This document shows positions 33,554 to 45,707 of a stretch of DNA of 64,000 nt, in pieces; the first letter of the stretch is position 1, and each line of letters begins with the position of its first letter. Source of the stretch: Pomacea canaliculata (taxonomy: Eukaryota; Mollusca; Gastropoda; Architaenioglossa; Ampullariidae); assembly GCF_003073045.1 (NCBI RefSeq), contig NC_037590.1, positions 6,040,016 to 6,104,015 of the forward strand, given 5' to 3'. The notes beneath the pieces were generated by a model that ran no database searches, was not told where the DNA came from, and saw nothing but the letters and a program-made list of their open reading frames with translations. The position numbers and the translations under genes are program-made.

Positions 33554-35170
33554 CTGGAGGAGAAGAGGAAAACCAAGATACCGAAAGCTACAGTGGGAAC
33601 CTGCATGCTTATGTTCATGTGTTCAAAAACTAACGGACTTACTTTACATCATGTGTGATGCGTTAATGCGTTACATAGCCAATGGACTTAAAGCCTAACA
33701 ACGTGTTAAAAATTAAAATGGTTAATGTTACATAATGTTGAACAACTACAGGGTTAACGCTACAAATTCTGCCAACAAATACTAACTGACATATTGCCAA
33801 CAGAACTGCAGTGCACGAAACTCACATCGTGAGCGGTGGACCGTGTCCACGCTAGCTGCTCCACGATGAGTACGACAGCGATGGGCAACGACAACATCAC
33901 GAACACGATCGACGCCAGCAACGGCATGAGAGTCACGTGATGTTCCTTCTGAGCGCGGCTCGCTTCCTCGTGTGATGCTGTCAGGTCATGCGCCTCTCCA
34001 TCGAAGTTCTCACCTTCTGCGAAAGGTTTAGCTTGCAGAACCAACAGTGTGATGAAGATGAGGCAGGGAAACAGACTGCTTTCTTCCTTGATGCAAATGT
34101 GGCTGTCGCCCTGAGTCTATAAAGAACTCTGACTCGGGTACTTCGCTGATCCAGGATACAAGAGAAAGACTGTAACAGGAATGGTTCCACTGCGCCCAGC
34201 TTTTGTTGGAGGTCGCCTTCAGGTGTTGACTCGATCGAGAACGAGACTGATTTTTGACTGTCTGGCAAACAACTTCTTGTGACAAAGTTTGCCCTCGTGC
34301 ACCTCCACGAACGAGAGTTCTCGAGCCTGACAAGGCTGACCTGAGGAAATGTTGACGGTGGTGGTTCTGGTAGTGGTTGTAAGTAGTGCCCAGAAAGTTT
34401 GCCGGCAAGCTGTTCCTTCTGAGGAACCTCTGACTCTGTACAGAAGGCTGAAAATTTGAGAAGCTGAACTGATACTTGTTCCTGAAAGCCGCTGCCCTGT
34501 ACAAGGTCCTGACGATGGCGGTGTTGAACACGATGAGAAGAAGCGAAGGAACGAAGCAGTAGGCGAGGGCGTCGACCCACGGCCAGTATGCATGGGTGAA
34601 GATCTCACTTCCGGTGCTGAGGGTCTGACACGTGTAGCGGCCAGTCTCGTTGTTCCACACGTGTGCCCGGATGACCAGGTGGTGAGCGTTGAGCCCCACG
34701 CAGCCTGCGACCAGTCCCCCGATCACCCAGCACGTGCAGCGCAGGGAGGTGACTCGAAAGGCCCTCAGAGGGCGGCACACGACGAAGTACCGCTGCGCGG
34801 TCACGGCGACCAACAGCCAGGCGCTGAGATGCGAGCAGACGAAGAAGAGAAAGTAGTGCAGGCGGCAGACGTCGTGGCTGGTTCGCAGGGCCGTGACGAA
34901 GACATCGATGAAATTGAAGAGAAGGTTGCAGAGCAGCACCCCGCAGTCCAGGCACGCGATGGCGGCCAGGTATGGAAAGCAGGCCGTGCGGCGCAGGCTC
35001 GAGCAGGCCAGCACGTGCACCACCATGGCGTTGCCAAGCCACCCGACTACCGCCAGCGCCGGGGGCGTTGCGACGTTGAGGAACCGCGCTGCCCGGTACT
35101 CCAGGAAGACCATGAGATCCTGCGAGGGCAGCGAGGCCTCGAACACGGTGAACAAACCAGCCTCCACCAT
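33080..35170 (-). CDS. Class A (rhodopsin-like) G-protein-coupled receptor
   Basis: Three minus-strand exons. The first begins at ATG 35,170-35,168 and carries TM1 to TM5: GN in TM1 (VVGWLGNAMVV), L-A-x-x-x-C-L-D in TM2, the TM3 Cys (VCRLHYF) and end motif VAVTAQRYFVVCRPLRAF (QRY in place of DRY), TM4 with W, an ECL2 Cys (YTCQT), and TM5 with Pro (AYCFVPSLLLIVFNT). The second (about 34,116-33,826) carries the end of loop 3 and TM6 (HVTLMPLLASIVFVMLSLPI). The third (33,553-33,080) carries TM7 (NHAINFALYCFAGSTFRRQW) and the tail. This architecture is that of invertebrate peptide receptors of the FMRFamide-receptor type; the ligand is unknown. The donor ending exon 1 is not settled (somewhere 34,120-34,500), nor is the C-terminus. 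Confidence 0.8.
33826..34116 (-). CDS. GPCR 1 exon 2: loop 3 and TM6
   Basis: A minus-strand acceptor gagttctttatag precedes 97 codons ending at donor gat|gtgagt. The segment holds TM6 and the start of the third extracellular loop. The in-frame TAG just upstream is the acceptor itself. Phase 0 at its 3' end matches the next exon. Confidence 0.75.
34120..35170 (-). CDS. GPCR 1 exon 1: N-terminus and TM1-TM5
   Basis: The frame from ATG 35,170 is open for 380 codons, but TM5 ends near 34,500 and the last part (reading through to SVSLPHLHH near 34,040) is out of frame with TM6, so the exon must end inside loop 3. The 3' limit given is the latest possible, at the acceptor of the next exon. Confidence 0.75.
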
Positions 35171-38100
35171 TGACGAACAGTAGACCCTGCAGAGACCTCA
35201 GGGGTCAGAGTCAGGGTTAGTTGTGACGAACTTAGGGTCAGAGCTAGCAATGACCTCTTAGCTAGGCTTAGCTGAGACCTCGGTGTTTAGACTAGCGAGG
35301 ACCATCGCCTTCTTCGCTTATGGGGAAAGGGCAGGACATTAAAGAGCCAGGAGCAGAGCAGTTACTTTTTGAAAACATTGTTGACAGGGAGGGAACTTTT
35401 CATCAGAAGATTAGAAGAGAATCAATGTGATGCGTGCAGCTTACTTCTCTTGGTACAGGTTCTTGTTCTTTTGAGGTACTTGGCGCTACAGGGATTATTG
35501 TGGCAAACCCTAGAAAAATAATATGAAGACTGTATCACTAAGAATCTTTAGCTGGAACATGTATTTTTTACATGTAGCAATTCCGTAACGTGCACTCTCT
35601 GAAACAAAAATATGGAGATTTACAATAAACTTGTAAAAAGTTCAACTGTTTCAAAATGTTGATATTTTTCGAAAAGAACAGAAACAAGTAAAACAATTTT
35701 TTTTCAGAAAAATAATTTGGGAGATAGAAACAATCGTAAAGATCACACATAAAAACACAACCATGACTTTTTTTCTACAAATGTACGGCATAAAATAAAC
35801 ACATAATAAGAACAAATCCAATTGAGCACAATACTAGAAACAGTTGTAGAAAATGAATACGCACTTCGTCATTTAGAAACAATCATTGCAAACACTTCCT
35901 AACCCCTCAAAGAACATCTCTAACAACAAGGCACGGGTTTTTTATTAGAAGCCACAGCATAGCTCTACTAATAATGACATACATAGTCGCCCAGTTCACA
36001 CTTGAGATAATGACAAGCTAGCGAGATGTCAAATTTCCCTCGACAATAGATGAAGGTACCACTGCTGGTTGAGGCATCAAAGCCAAGAGATCACAACTGT
36101 TCCTGTGCGTGCTAACCTTAAGTGACGAAAGTTCACCGACATTTGCTCTCCAGTCACTAAACCTTATTGAGCACGCTGGCCATCATGGACACGAGTTCTC
36201 CAACCACTGCTGCTTGGTGTCCCATCCATCACCGAGACAAGTTGTTAATGTTGTGCGCGGCTCACAGTAAAGTGGAGAATGAAGGCAAAGTGCAGGTAAT
36301 GTTATCACAAAATGGAAATGGCACCTGAACCCGCTCGCAGTTTCTTGTTAATAAGTTTTGTTTGGTATTGAGTGATTTGTAAACGCGACTTGACAATTAA
36401 CGCACACACTAATACAGCCACACACGTACACAAACACGGTGTCATCCATACATGAATACACTACAGGCGCATGCACGTGCAAATACTCGAACATCTACAC
36501 AATCAAGCATGCATTCGTACGGTCGCTGTCACGTACACGCGTACACGCACACAATCGATCTCGCGAGAAAGAGCGGAGCACGCACACACCCTTTCAATCA
36601 TTGTAGCAGGGAACCAGCTCCCAGCACGTTGTTTCCATTTAACCAAGCCATGTAGAAGTGGTCTGTCAGCACGCACAGACCTGGGAGTGGGGAGGGGTGG
36701 GAGGGAGAGGTCTGACACCACCATGTCGGACAAAGAGATGTCTTTACAGGACTCCCCCTACATTCCAGATCTTACGAGATGAGGTCGAAGGGGTCATGGA
36801 ACTTTCTATGAACACGTCGCTAAGTCCAGTTGATTCATCTCTTCTACATATTCCCATAGGGTTCCAGGGTGCTGTATCCAGTGGCCTGACTTTATGAAGC
36901 GATACAGGGGTTCCCTAGGGCGTAGCGGATCGCTTTCAAGAGACCAGTTTCTTCCCCACCTCGTCGGCGTCTATCATTGTCTCTCAAAAGAATATGCTGC
37001 TCTCAGAAAAAGACTTGAGGCTTACAAGGTTCGGCTTTTCCCTCGCATAATGGTGCTGAATACAACAACTGCGTGAAACACATTTCTGTAGGCAGAACCT
37101 GTAGATGTGTACATGAATCTATGACTTGAGCCATTGCAGTTGTTGTCATCGTCGTCCTCTTCGTGTTGGGAGAATATTTAATTATAGTTATTTTATTATG
37201 TATTATTTGCTTCTTACAAAGGCTCACTGATACATCTTGAAGTTGTAGCAGTTGTATTAGAAGTACCAGAGGGCAGCATGTAATAATGGTTAAAGGATGG
37301 CGAGGTAAACAAGTAATTTGATAAAGGTATGGCAAAGAAACAAAGAAATGTTTTAATAAAAGGACCAATCTCAAACACACGCACAAACAACAGCAATACG
37401 ATAAGATAAATAAAGTCAATGGAGGTAAGACAGTAAGCTAATACTATTGATGTATCGGTAGAACCAAATGTCTGTAAAACAAGAAGGGTGATACTAGTGT
37501 CGGAATTCTAAATACTGTACTAGAAAGCTAATAGCCTCGGTACTTGCCTTCACCACAGACGACCAGAGGTAACTAGAGTCTGTGAGTGGTGGTGATGACA
37601 GCCCTCAGCCTGTACTGTCCAATAAAAATCGATTTATTCAGTACGAATATCGATTAGCCCCCATTTGTAGTCAACAGGGGTCTGATGGTCGTGATCTAAA
37701 CCCGAGATATTCTCTACTTCTAGGTATTTTTATACATTTACTGTTTTATTGTATTGAATGCATGGTATACATGGTTCAGTGGAGTGGAAGAAGCTTCTCA
37801 CCCACGCACATACTTTGGCAGTGAGTAGAAACCTTTTATCTTATGAATAGAGAAAGTGTGTGTGTATACATATATATATATGAGCACTATGCCCATCCTT
37901 TCAGTTGCACGATCCTAACCACATTTTACAGAAGCACAACTTCTTTCTTCTCCCAAAAGATCGAGGGCTATCTTTAAGTATTTTACTCCCAATCATATTT
38001 ATATTGTATATTTTTGTTACCGCATTTTGTAACCCTTGGGTTCAAATCAAAATCAAGGCAAAGCGACTTTTCTCAAAAGGTTGACATTGTTATTATTTCG

Positions 38101-38441
38101 ACTTTATTCCAGTATGCCCAGTTAAAAGTTATATCTTGACCAAATTTTTGAGTTTTTTGAAAGCGAGATTTAAAAAACCCAAAACTCACCATTTGCGTGA
38201 TAAAAGCACTTTCCGTCTTCATTTTGATTTTTTCTTTCTTCGTGTAAGACAGGATGGAGGATGCAATACCAACAGTAGATTACACTTCAACTGTGTCGGC
38301 AGCTCCAGGTCTTTAACAAATTCACAGAAGACTGATGCTTCAAAATATCATAGTCCATGGGCGAGTGGAAGGTATCTTCTTAAGTGTTGTGTAACAGCTC
38401 GCAAACCTGAACACGTGTTCATCCCTTGACAGCACCAAAGA

Positions 38442-38551
38442 AGCTATACAGAAGCTATACAAAAGCTATACAGAAGCTATACAAGAGCTACAGAGAAGCT
38501 ATACAATAGCTATACAAATGCTATACAGAAACTATTCAAGAGCTATACAAT
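38442..38551. repeat. 11-bp minisatellite, ten units
   Basis: Ten units of exactly 11 bp, consensus agctatacaga/aa, most differing only in the last two bases. Clean period and abrupt ends. Confidence 0.9.
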
Positions 38552-40063
38552 GGCAGACGACACTAGCCCGCCACCCGTAACACATCTGACACCGGTCTCA
38601 CTGCCTGTCGTCTGCCAAACCACGCGCTGACTCGCGGTCTTCACGCTCCGCACACCTTCCCATCTTCTGCGAGTCTGTTTTTCCTCCCCTTACCCCCGGG
38701 GTGGGGGACTGGGTGGGGAGGAGATCTGCTGGTCTGGACCGGACGTTGGCTGGCGGCGTAACTTGAGAGTAATTGGGTGGAAGGTGACACTTGCAATAAC
38801 CTCGTCGCTCATGGTTAGCAGCGCCATAGAGATGATCAGGGGTTCACTTCCCATCCTGCCCACTCTTCTCCAGCAGCGATCTACTGTTCGCATGACGCTC
38901 AAATCACCCGGATGTGGCATGGTGGGCGGAAGGAGGACATGGCCAGGGCTCGTGACTTACAATGGTAGAGACGGGGGACCGGCATCTGCGGGGAGGATAA
39001 AACAGTTTGTGGTCTGCGGTGGGGCGGCGGAGAAGTCTGTGGAGGGCTGGAGGGACATAAACCAACCTCCGCCAGAATCTCGTGGCGAGGCCTTGCGCTG
39101 GACATAACGCTTGTTTCCCGTGTCCCATGCCACGATGTAGCTATGTCGATGTTGAAGACTATTCTCCAAGGTACCTTGGAGGGTAGCCGACCTCTTGGTG
39201 GCCACAGTAAAAACCTGCTTACGAATGTTAAAGACTGGACTGGTCGTCCTGTACAGGTCCTGACTTTTTCTTCATTAAAGACTTCTTAAGGTAACAGAAC
39301 TTACTTTCCAGGACAAAGAGCTTTTGATACGATCGCTAATACTACTTGGGAATGCTTGCTGCGCTCGTCATCCGGTAAATTTCTACCTGAACCATCTTGT
39401 TATCTTTACTGTCCTTGGACTGAGATAAGTGACTCTGATGTTTAATGGTCTTGAACTATTGTCAGCTCGCTGCCGCTGTCTGATGAAATGATGCTGTTCT
39501 CTCACCAGCAGCTGGCATCACATTGCATCATGGAGAGCATGTAATGATGTCCTCACAACCTTGCCAACAGGGATCACATCCTGTCATCGAGTCGACCGAG
39601 ATTCAAAGCAAGAATCTCTTAATTTGTATTATTTCCTTTTTGGTTTTGTCACACCTTGTAGACGACAGACCGTTTGCATGTGTGGACGCTCGCGCACAGC
39701 CTAGTTCTACACAACAGAAAAATATATCTCAATAAAACGATTCCATAAGGTAAAATAAAGACGATGGCGGTGCTCACCTTTTGTCCTCGTCTTGTTTTGA
39801 TGAAGTCTCTTGCATCTGAATCTGTTTTTCATTTTAATTATTGACTATTTTGGCTTTTTTTGTGGGAAAAAACTGTTCTGAAAATAGAACCTGCATACGA
39901 CCCACACTCCTTCACCCCCACCACCAACAACAACCACCGCTCCCAAGACACACACACACATACATCTTTCCTTCGCCATTATCGACAGCTTTGTGGTATA
40001 CGACTCTTTGCTTTGCAAGTTATCATCTTCTCTTCCTCGTGTACCTTCTCCTTCATGTCCCTC

Positions 40064-40160
40064 TTTTAATCATTATCATCGTCATCATCGTTATAATCAT
40101 CATCTTTTCCACATAATAAACATCATAATTATCATCATCATTATTATTCTACTCATTCTT
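40064..40160. repeat. (ATC/ATT)n low-complexity repeat
   Basis: Compound triplet run of atc, att and gtc words. Confidence 0.6.
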
Positions 40161-41399
40161 ATCAACAACAGCCACAACAAAAAAAAATCACAATCATTAT
40201 CTTCTTCCTCATCGTTGTCACCATTATTGACATTGTCCGTTTTGTTATCAAGAAGGACGCATGAGGCCGCAGGAGTCCACGTGTGCCTTGGCATGTGATT
40301 GTCCTCTGGTCGGGTCTCTGGGAAGCTGACTGACAATCCCCTTGCACTGCTTGAGCTGTTGGTGCACGCGAGGTGACGACTGCTGGTCCTCTGCTCTCTG
40401 GCGTGGTCAAGTATTGCACGTGCACCATCGAGAACGAGGTCACACCAGGGGATGACGGTGCGACTGGACGAGAACTTTAATTATGTTCACAGGAAAGTAA
40501 TTTGGTTTGGGATTAGCTGCTGCACTCAGTGTACGCATTATCGGTGAACGACCTGGGTAGGGAACACTCTTCTGTCGACACAGAATGTACATTGACGCGG
40601 GAAGGCGAAAATACCGAAATGTGTAATGTCTTTAAGCTGTAAGGAAGTTTATTTGCAATATTTATTTTACCTCTAATTGTAACAGTAAGTACCAAGCTGT
40701 TACAGAAAGAAAGATTGATTCAGGAAAGGAAGAAAAGAAATAAATGGTTTAATAAATGGAAGTTGTCAGTAAGAAAATGAATGAAGACAAAAAAGTCAAA
40801 GGCTTTTTCATATTTAGCCGTATTGTGTCTTTCAAACTTGTCTCCTAACTACAAATTCCATTCGGTGTCTGTAACTTGCTAGATGGAGGCTGAATCTTGT
40901 CTCAAACGTAGCCAGCCTCCTATATTCTATCCCGAATCAGTAACCTCGGGTATTCTCATATCTCTTAAACTTTACTCCTCTAGCAATATTTTATCCATCG
41001 TCAGAAATTCTTTGTATCGTGTGTCAGACACTTGAGCTTCCTGTCTGTATTTATTCCACTGCCGGTAGCTTCTTGGTGGTAAGGTTACAACTCACCAGGC
41101 GTTAGTTCCATAAGTCCTTCTTGTGTCAGAAAGTTTGGATAAACGCAAATAAGTTTGAGGTTCCTGAAAAGATGTACCGTTCTTTCATGGCTAGTGCAAC
41201 CGATACTGTGTGAAGGGATGTGGGAGTTTACAGTTGTCTCCTCGGCCATTTCTGCGCGCGCTACCATCCCGTGCAAGCTCAACTCAGACATCGTGCAAGC
41301 AGGGCCACTCTGCAAAGGTTTGATCAATATAATAACAATTCTGTTGCTTTTTTTCGTTTTTCCATCTCTGTATATCATTAGCGACCCAACAAATTAGCC

Positions 41400-41500
41400 A
41401 GCCAATCAGGAAACGGCATGGCGTGCTTTGGGCAAATCAGTTTTTGTTCCGAGCCTTGAGCCTGATATAAGATGTTTCCCGCAGTCCGTGTGACACTCAG
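41400..41500 (+). promoter_or_regulatory. Candidate promoter with CCAAT and TATA boxes
   Basis: A canonical NF-Y type site (agccaatcag, 41,400-41,409) lies about 57 bp upstream of TATAAG (41,466-41,471), and an initiator-like tcagctt sits about 30 bp further on. A donor-like ggcaaag|gttttg follows near 41,545. It points toward GPCR 2, 3 kb downstream, and could drive it through a noncoding first exon; this is inference. Confidence 0.3.
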
Positions 41501-41989
41501 CTTTGTCACCATCTTCTAGCTTCCTTGCTAAAGGACCTCGGCAAAGGTTTTGTTGGTCCTGTTTGTCAGCTGACCCGGAGCAGCAAGCAGGCTAGGCGCC
41601 AGGTGGGTTTCACAAATAATAATAATTAAAACAAAATCGCTGCCTTCGTTTTGTGTACCAGAGAACTCACGGTACCAGTTACATTCATCTGCCATACCAT
41701 GGAGGATTAAAAGCATAAAGGTGAGAGACAATTTTTATGCTGTCTTATACATCATGTCTTTAGAAAAAATAATCTTCTCATTCTTTATCATCAACTACGT
41801 CGTTATCACCATCATCATCGTCGTCATTTCTTATCCATGAGATGGCACCTGATAATATTATTACCGTCCCTCTTCGTTGTTTACGATTGTTTGTGCCAGC
41901 ACATTCTTGAATGTTGTCATGTTATTATTTTTGTCGACTTCTTCTACATGTCTGAACAGTTGCTTACAGGTTTGTCTTTGCTGTCGAGC

Positions 41990-42370
41990 CTGAAAACATT
42001 TATGGCTGAAAACACATAGTTCCTGAAAAATGTATGGCTAAAAATACAGATCCTGTCTAAAAGTATGTATAAACTGTTGAAACACGCGTTGTCTCTTAAA
42101 CCATGAATAATGTATAAAAACACTTATCATGTCTAAAAGCATAGGTAATGTCTTAAACAACAACTAATGTTTAAAATCCCATGTCTCAAAACGTGTTTAG
42201 TGTCCAACATCGTAAAAGATTTCTTGAACGAGATCCGAAGGAAGAAGGAAATGGTTGAAAATGTGTAAGTGCAAAATCCCATAATTCATCCAAAGGCACT
42301 GCTGTCTGTAAATTCTCGTGTATCTAAGCCACTAATGTCTGAAAATATTCGTGTATCTAAGAAGAAAGTT
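41990..42370. repeat. Degenerate tandem repeat (atgtctaaaa-type)
   Basis: Words like cctgtctaaaagtatg, catgtctaaaagcat, aatgtcttaaac and atgtctcaaaacg recur about every 25-35 bp. A diverged satellite-like array. Confidence 0.55.
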
Positions 42371-43619
42371 AAAACCTTGATTGTGACTGGTCGGTAAGTC
42401 CCGCATATCACTGAGATTCCTTGGTTTCCTTGGTAAGACCTCCAACTGTTTTATAGTGATCAAACGATCAAACTCGCTTTGTTAGCTTGAAAATATCATT
42501 TCAGACTAACCAGAAGAAAGACTAAATGTCACCTCGTATTATACAGAAACATCCTGTACAGCGTTTCTGAACTTAAGGTGTGTATCAAAGTACAGGTCTG
42601 CTATACCTCCTCACAATTACTCTTCCCGTCTTCTAATGTGGTTTGAGTGTTATGTTTGTTAACAACAATATAATGCTTCGTTCTGCCCCTGGATAACAAC
42701 GAGTGTCCTAGAACTGACAGATTAATGTTTGCAGCAATCAGTGTTTTCAGTTATCAATGAGATCATCACACACACACACACAGAGAAAACCCGTCCAAAT
42801 TGTTTTTAAGTATGCGATGGCAAACAGTAGAAGATAACTGAATTTTGCATTCTTTGACATTTATCAAACAATTGCAATAACGCTCATGCCCAATAAACGT
42901 TTTTCTAAGTAATTTCTTTTTTTATGGTTTTTTATGTAAAGGAAAATAACAGGATCGGGATAGGAAGGTAATTTACAACGGAGTGAAGAAAAAAAAACCT
43001 CGAAATTTCTTAATCACATTTACAGATGTAATTTTCACACACATACGCACACGCGCACACGGACGTCAGAGTTTTTTTTAAAAATGAGAACAAGATAATA
43101 CAGAAATGCAAAAATAAATTGTGAATATCTTGAGAGCCCGAGTGTCGCTCACCTCTGTTTCGTGTCCTCTTGGACAAACATCGCGAGACGTCTAACGCCA
43201 GTTTCATTTTTTTTATTTATTTCGCATCACAAGGTCAGATAAGGAAATCGTGATCTGCCTGGACATTGCCATCGATTTGCCGTCAATAACATGGTTTCCA
43301 CTGGCAACGACCGGCTCTTCGCCAAACAAAAGATCGACGTCTACATGGGGGATGTGAAGCCAGTTTTCGACTGAATTCAGGTTTTTTTTGTATAGATTGT
43401 CTTTGTCTCCCCTTTGCATGTTATCGCGGAGCCACAGGTCTGGTGCAAGCCTGAAGGCGCGTGCAGATGTGTGCAAGTAGGTGTAAATGGTCGTGTGCAT
43501 GCAAGTGTTACCCTCTTTATTTCTTTTTTGCATTTGTCTGATGTTTCTCTCAAGTCCTTTTGGCTTTGAGAAAAGACTAAAGAGAGTTCGGGGGAGTGGG
43601 ACATAGGTACGGAGAAACA

Positions 43620-43855
43620 GATGGACGGTCGGATAGACCAGACAGACAGATAAACCGACAGGCAGACAGGTCGACAGGTAGGCAGACAAGTAGAAGGGGA
43701 GAAGTAGAGCGAAAGACAGCTTCGGCAAGAAAGCAGGTAAACAGGATGAAGGGACGGGTAGACAGAACATGTAGACAGGCCGATAGGTAGACACATGAGC
43801 AAGACAGAGCAGGTAGAAAGGTAGACAGAAAGAAAGACAGGAAATAGGCTAACAG
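43620..43855. repeat. Degenerate GACAGGTA/GACA repeat
   Basis: The plus strand is a run of agacagacag, gacaggca and gacaggtag words. Minus-strand open frames through it read only repeated Ser/Cys/Leu/Pro patterns and are not genes. Confidence 0.75.
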
Positions 43856-44278
43856 ACATCTTTGTCTTTTCTGCAGTGGCAAATACGATCGACCTCCTGT
43901 GTGGATCACGAGCTCGTCTGCAAGTGCATTGTGAGCCTGCTCCACTGCTAGCGGATGCGATGCACTCAGGAAGAGAGTGAGGGAAGGTTGAAAGGTCTGT
44001 GAGCTTCTGACTGGAGAGACGCAGCGACGCCGTCTGTGAGCTGCTTCCGGAAGTCTAGGTCGATCTGTCGAGCCCCTACTCCGGACCCCAGTGATCACAG
44101 GACCGTGTCTAATGCTTTGTAAAAAGAGACAAATTAGCAATCGTTTTAGCAAAAATGCGCTTTCAAAAAATCAGCATTCATTTTCAAAATTAATCTTCTG
44201 ACTTTTCAAGACGAAAAGCGGATTTTTCAGTGGGACATGTTTTATGATTTACGAATCAATGTTCCAGTTGGCTTGACA

Positions 44279-44310
44279 TTTTTTATTTATTTATTTATTT
44301 ATTTATTTTG
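44279..44310. repeat. (ATTT)n microsatellite
   Basis: Seven to eight uninterrupted TTTA units. Confidence 0.85.
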
Positions 44311-44534
44311 GTTCCAGCTTCCTGTGGATTTTTCAGATGAAATTCATTGTTCTGTAGCACACCTGCCTGTCAAAGCATACATCTTCCACAGTTTTTCACG
44401 GACATCCCGGAGTCTCACTGTTTACAGAGCAGGCTACTTTGCCGCAAAATACATTAGCTGGCTTAAAGTAAAACATCAATCATCATCACCACCCTAATAC
44501 ACACACACTGTAAGTAGTCTCTACGCATGGCTAA

Positions 44535-45707
44535 CTTCACCGGCTGGAAGACACCCATCGAGCTCAGCTCCAACATGGGCCTCCCAATCGTTCGGTGGAT
44601 TTTGCGGACTTCCGCACACCTGGGCCGTCTGGTACCGTGGTAGGGGGAGGTCACCAAAGGCCCCCGCACAACACGCGGGATCCCGATCAGGTGCTGGCGA
44701 AAGAAAGCGAGCTATCTCTCGTCCTGGACTGCGGTCTTCTGCCAGCCCTGGCCATGGTGGGGGTCGCTGGGAATTGCTTGTGTGCTGTCGTCTTTCTCAG
44801 ACAACGCTACAGGCCTGTCGCCGCTCCGCTCCTGCTGGCTCTCTGTTTCTCGGATACTGGTTTCCTGCTGTGCACGCTCCTAGTGAGACTGTCCTGCCTG
44901 GTGGGCAAGGTGGACCGAAGGACCGGCGCCATGTTACACGTCATCATGGCGCCCCAGGTGGACGTCCTACGTGAAGTCATGGCTCACGTGACCGTACTGT
45001 TGACGTCGGCCATCGGGATGGAGCGCTGCGTGGCGGTGACGCGGCCCTTCAAGCTGCGCGCCCTCTGCATGGCGGCCCGCATCCGGACCGTGGTGCTGAC
45101 GCTGTATGGGGCGGCGTTGGGTGCCCTCACACCTGCCTTCTTCCAGCACCGCGTGACGGCGCGCACGGAACCCGACCTCAACGTCACGGTGTACAGTCTG
45201 CGCGAGACGACCTTCTATCGACACAACCACGCCGTCCTGGACTTCTACCTCCACTTCCTGTTGCCTCTCCTCTTGCGTGTGTTGCCCTTTCTAGGCACGT
45301 GGGTATGCCTCGTCATCATCCTTGTCAGCATACGGCGGCGGCTGCGCCTGCGCACTCGCCCTTCGCCACCTCACCACCACCGCGCGCGGGTCACCAGCAG
45401 CGAGCGGGTAGATACTGCGGACAATGGTGACCTGGTACTGGAAGAGAGGAACATCACAAAAGCCTGCCTCGTCCTCCTTTTCACCTACGCCCTTTGCGAA
45501 CTTCCGGGACTAGCTGTACGGATTCTCGTAATGCTGCGCCCTCATCTGCAGAAGAATCCCCATGATGATCGGGTGGTAGGGATTGTCCAAGATGTAGCTT
45601 GTCTTTCCGAAGTCATCAATTCTGCCATCAATTTCTTTGTTTTCTTGATGACATCTAAACATTTTTGTGTCACATTTGGTAAGCTGACAGCGATGTGCAG
45701 AGAATAA
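44535..45707 (+). CDS. Class A (rhodopsin-like) G-protein-coupled receptor
   Basis: One exon carries all seven helices: TM1 (ALAMVGVAGNCLCAVVFL), TM2 with ALCFSDTGFL, TM3 ending IGMERCVAVTRPFKL (MERC in place of DRY), TM4, TM5 (LLPLLLRVLPFLGTWVCLVI), an Arg-rich loop 3, TM6 (ITKACLVLLFTYALCELPG, with C-x-L-P) and TM7 (CLSEVINSAINFFVFLMT, N-S-x-x-N-F in place of NPxxY). It stops at TAA 45,705-45,707. The pattern fits invertebrate peptide receptors of the FMRFamide-receptor type; ligand unknown. No ATG exists in this frame between the stop at 44,532 and TM1. An ATG at 44,527 opens a different frame with a plausible N-glycosylated N-terminus (MANFTGWKTP), so either an upstream exon is spliced in or there is a one-base frame break near 44,600. 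AATAAA overlaps the stop codon. Confidence 0.8.
   Translation, partial: LHRLEDTHRAQLQHGPPNRSVDFADFRTPGPSGTVVGGGHQRPPHNTRDPDQVLAKESELSLVLDCGLLPALAMVGVAGNCLCAVVFLRQRYRPVAAPLLLALCFSDTGFLLCTLLVRLSCLVGKVDRRTGAMLHVIMAPQVDVLREVMAHVTVLLTSAIGMERCVAVTRPFKLRALCMAARIRTVVLTLYGAALGALTPAFFQHRVTARTEPDLNVTVYSLRETTFYRHNHAVLDFYLHFLLPLLLRVLPFLGTWVCLVIILVSIRRRLRLRTRPSPPHHHRARVTSSERVDTADNGDLVLEERNITKACLVLLFTYALCELPGLAVRILVMLRPHLQKNPHDDRVVGIVQDVACLSEVINSAINFFVFLMTSKHFCVTFGKLTAMCRE

Larger units (their letters stand above)
35250..41395. other. Gene-free stretch between the two GPCR genes
   Basis: No recognisable coding exons. It holds simple repeats: the 11-bp minisatellite at 38,442-38,551, CA-rich runs near 39,950, and ATC/ATT-type runs at 40,064-40,160. 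Confidence 0.5.

Noticed and set aside
33981..34580. 199-codon minus-strand frame beside GPCR 1
   Set aside because: It is a shifted reading of the receptor exon; TM5 and TM6 both lie in other frames.
34592..35173. 193-codon plus-strand open frame
   Set aside because: It is the antisense of the GPCR 1 exon, opened by GC-rich coding bias; it has no receptor or other motif of its own.
39841..40298. Overlapping open frames over the ATC/ATT repeat
   Set aside because: The translations are runs of Ile, His and Ser from simple repeats.
43213..44152. Overlapping long minus-strand open frames of 160-193 codons
   Set aside because: They read through the degenerate GACA-type repeat and show only repeated Leu/Ser/Cys/Pro patterns with no domain.
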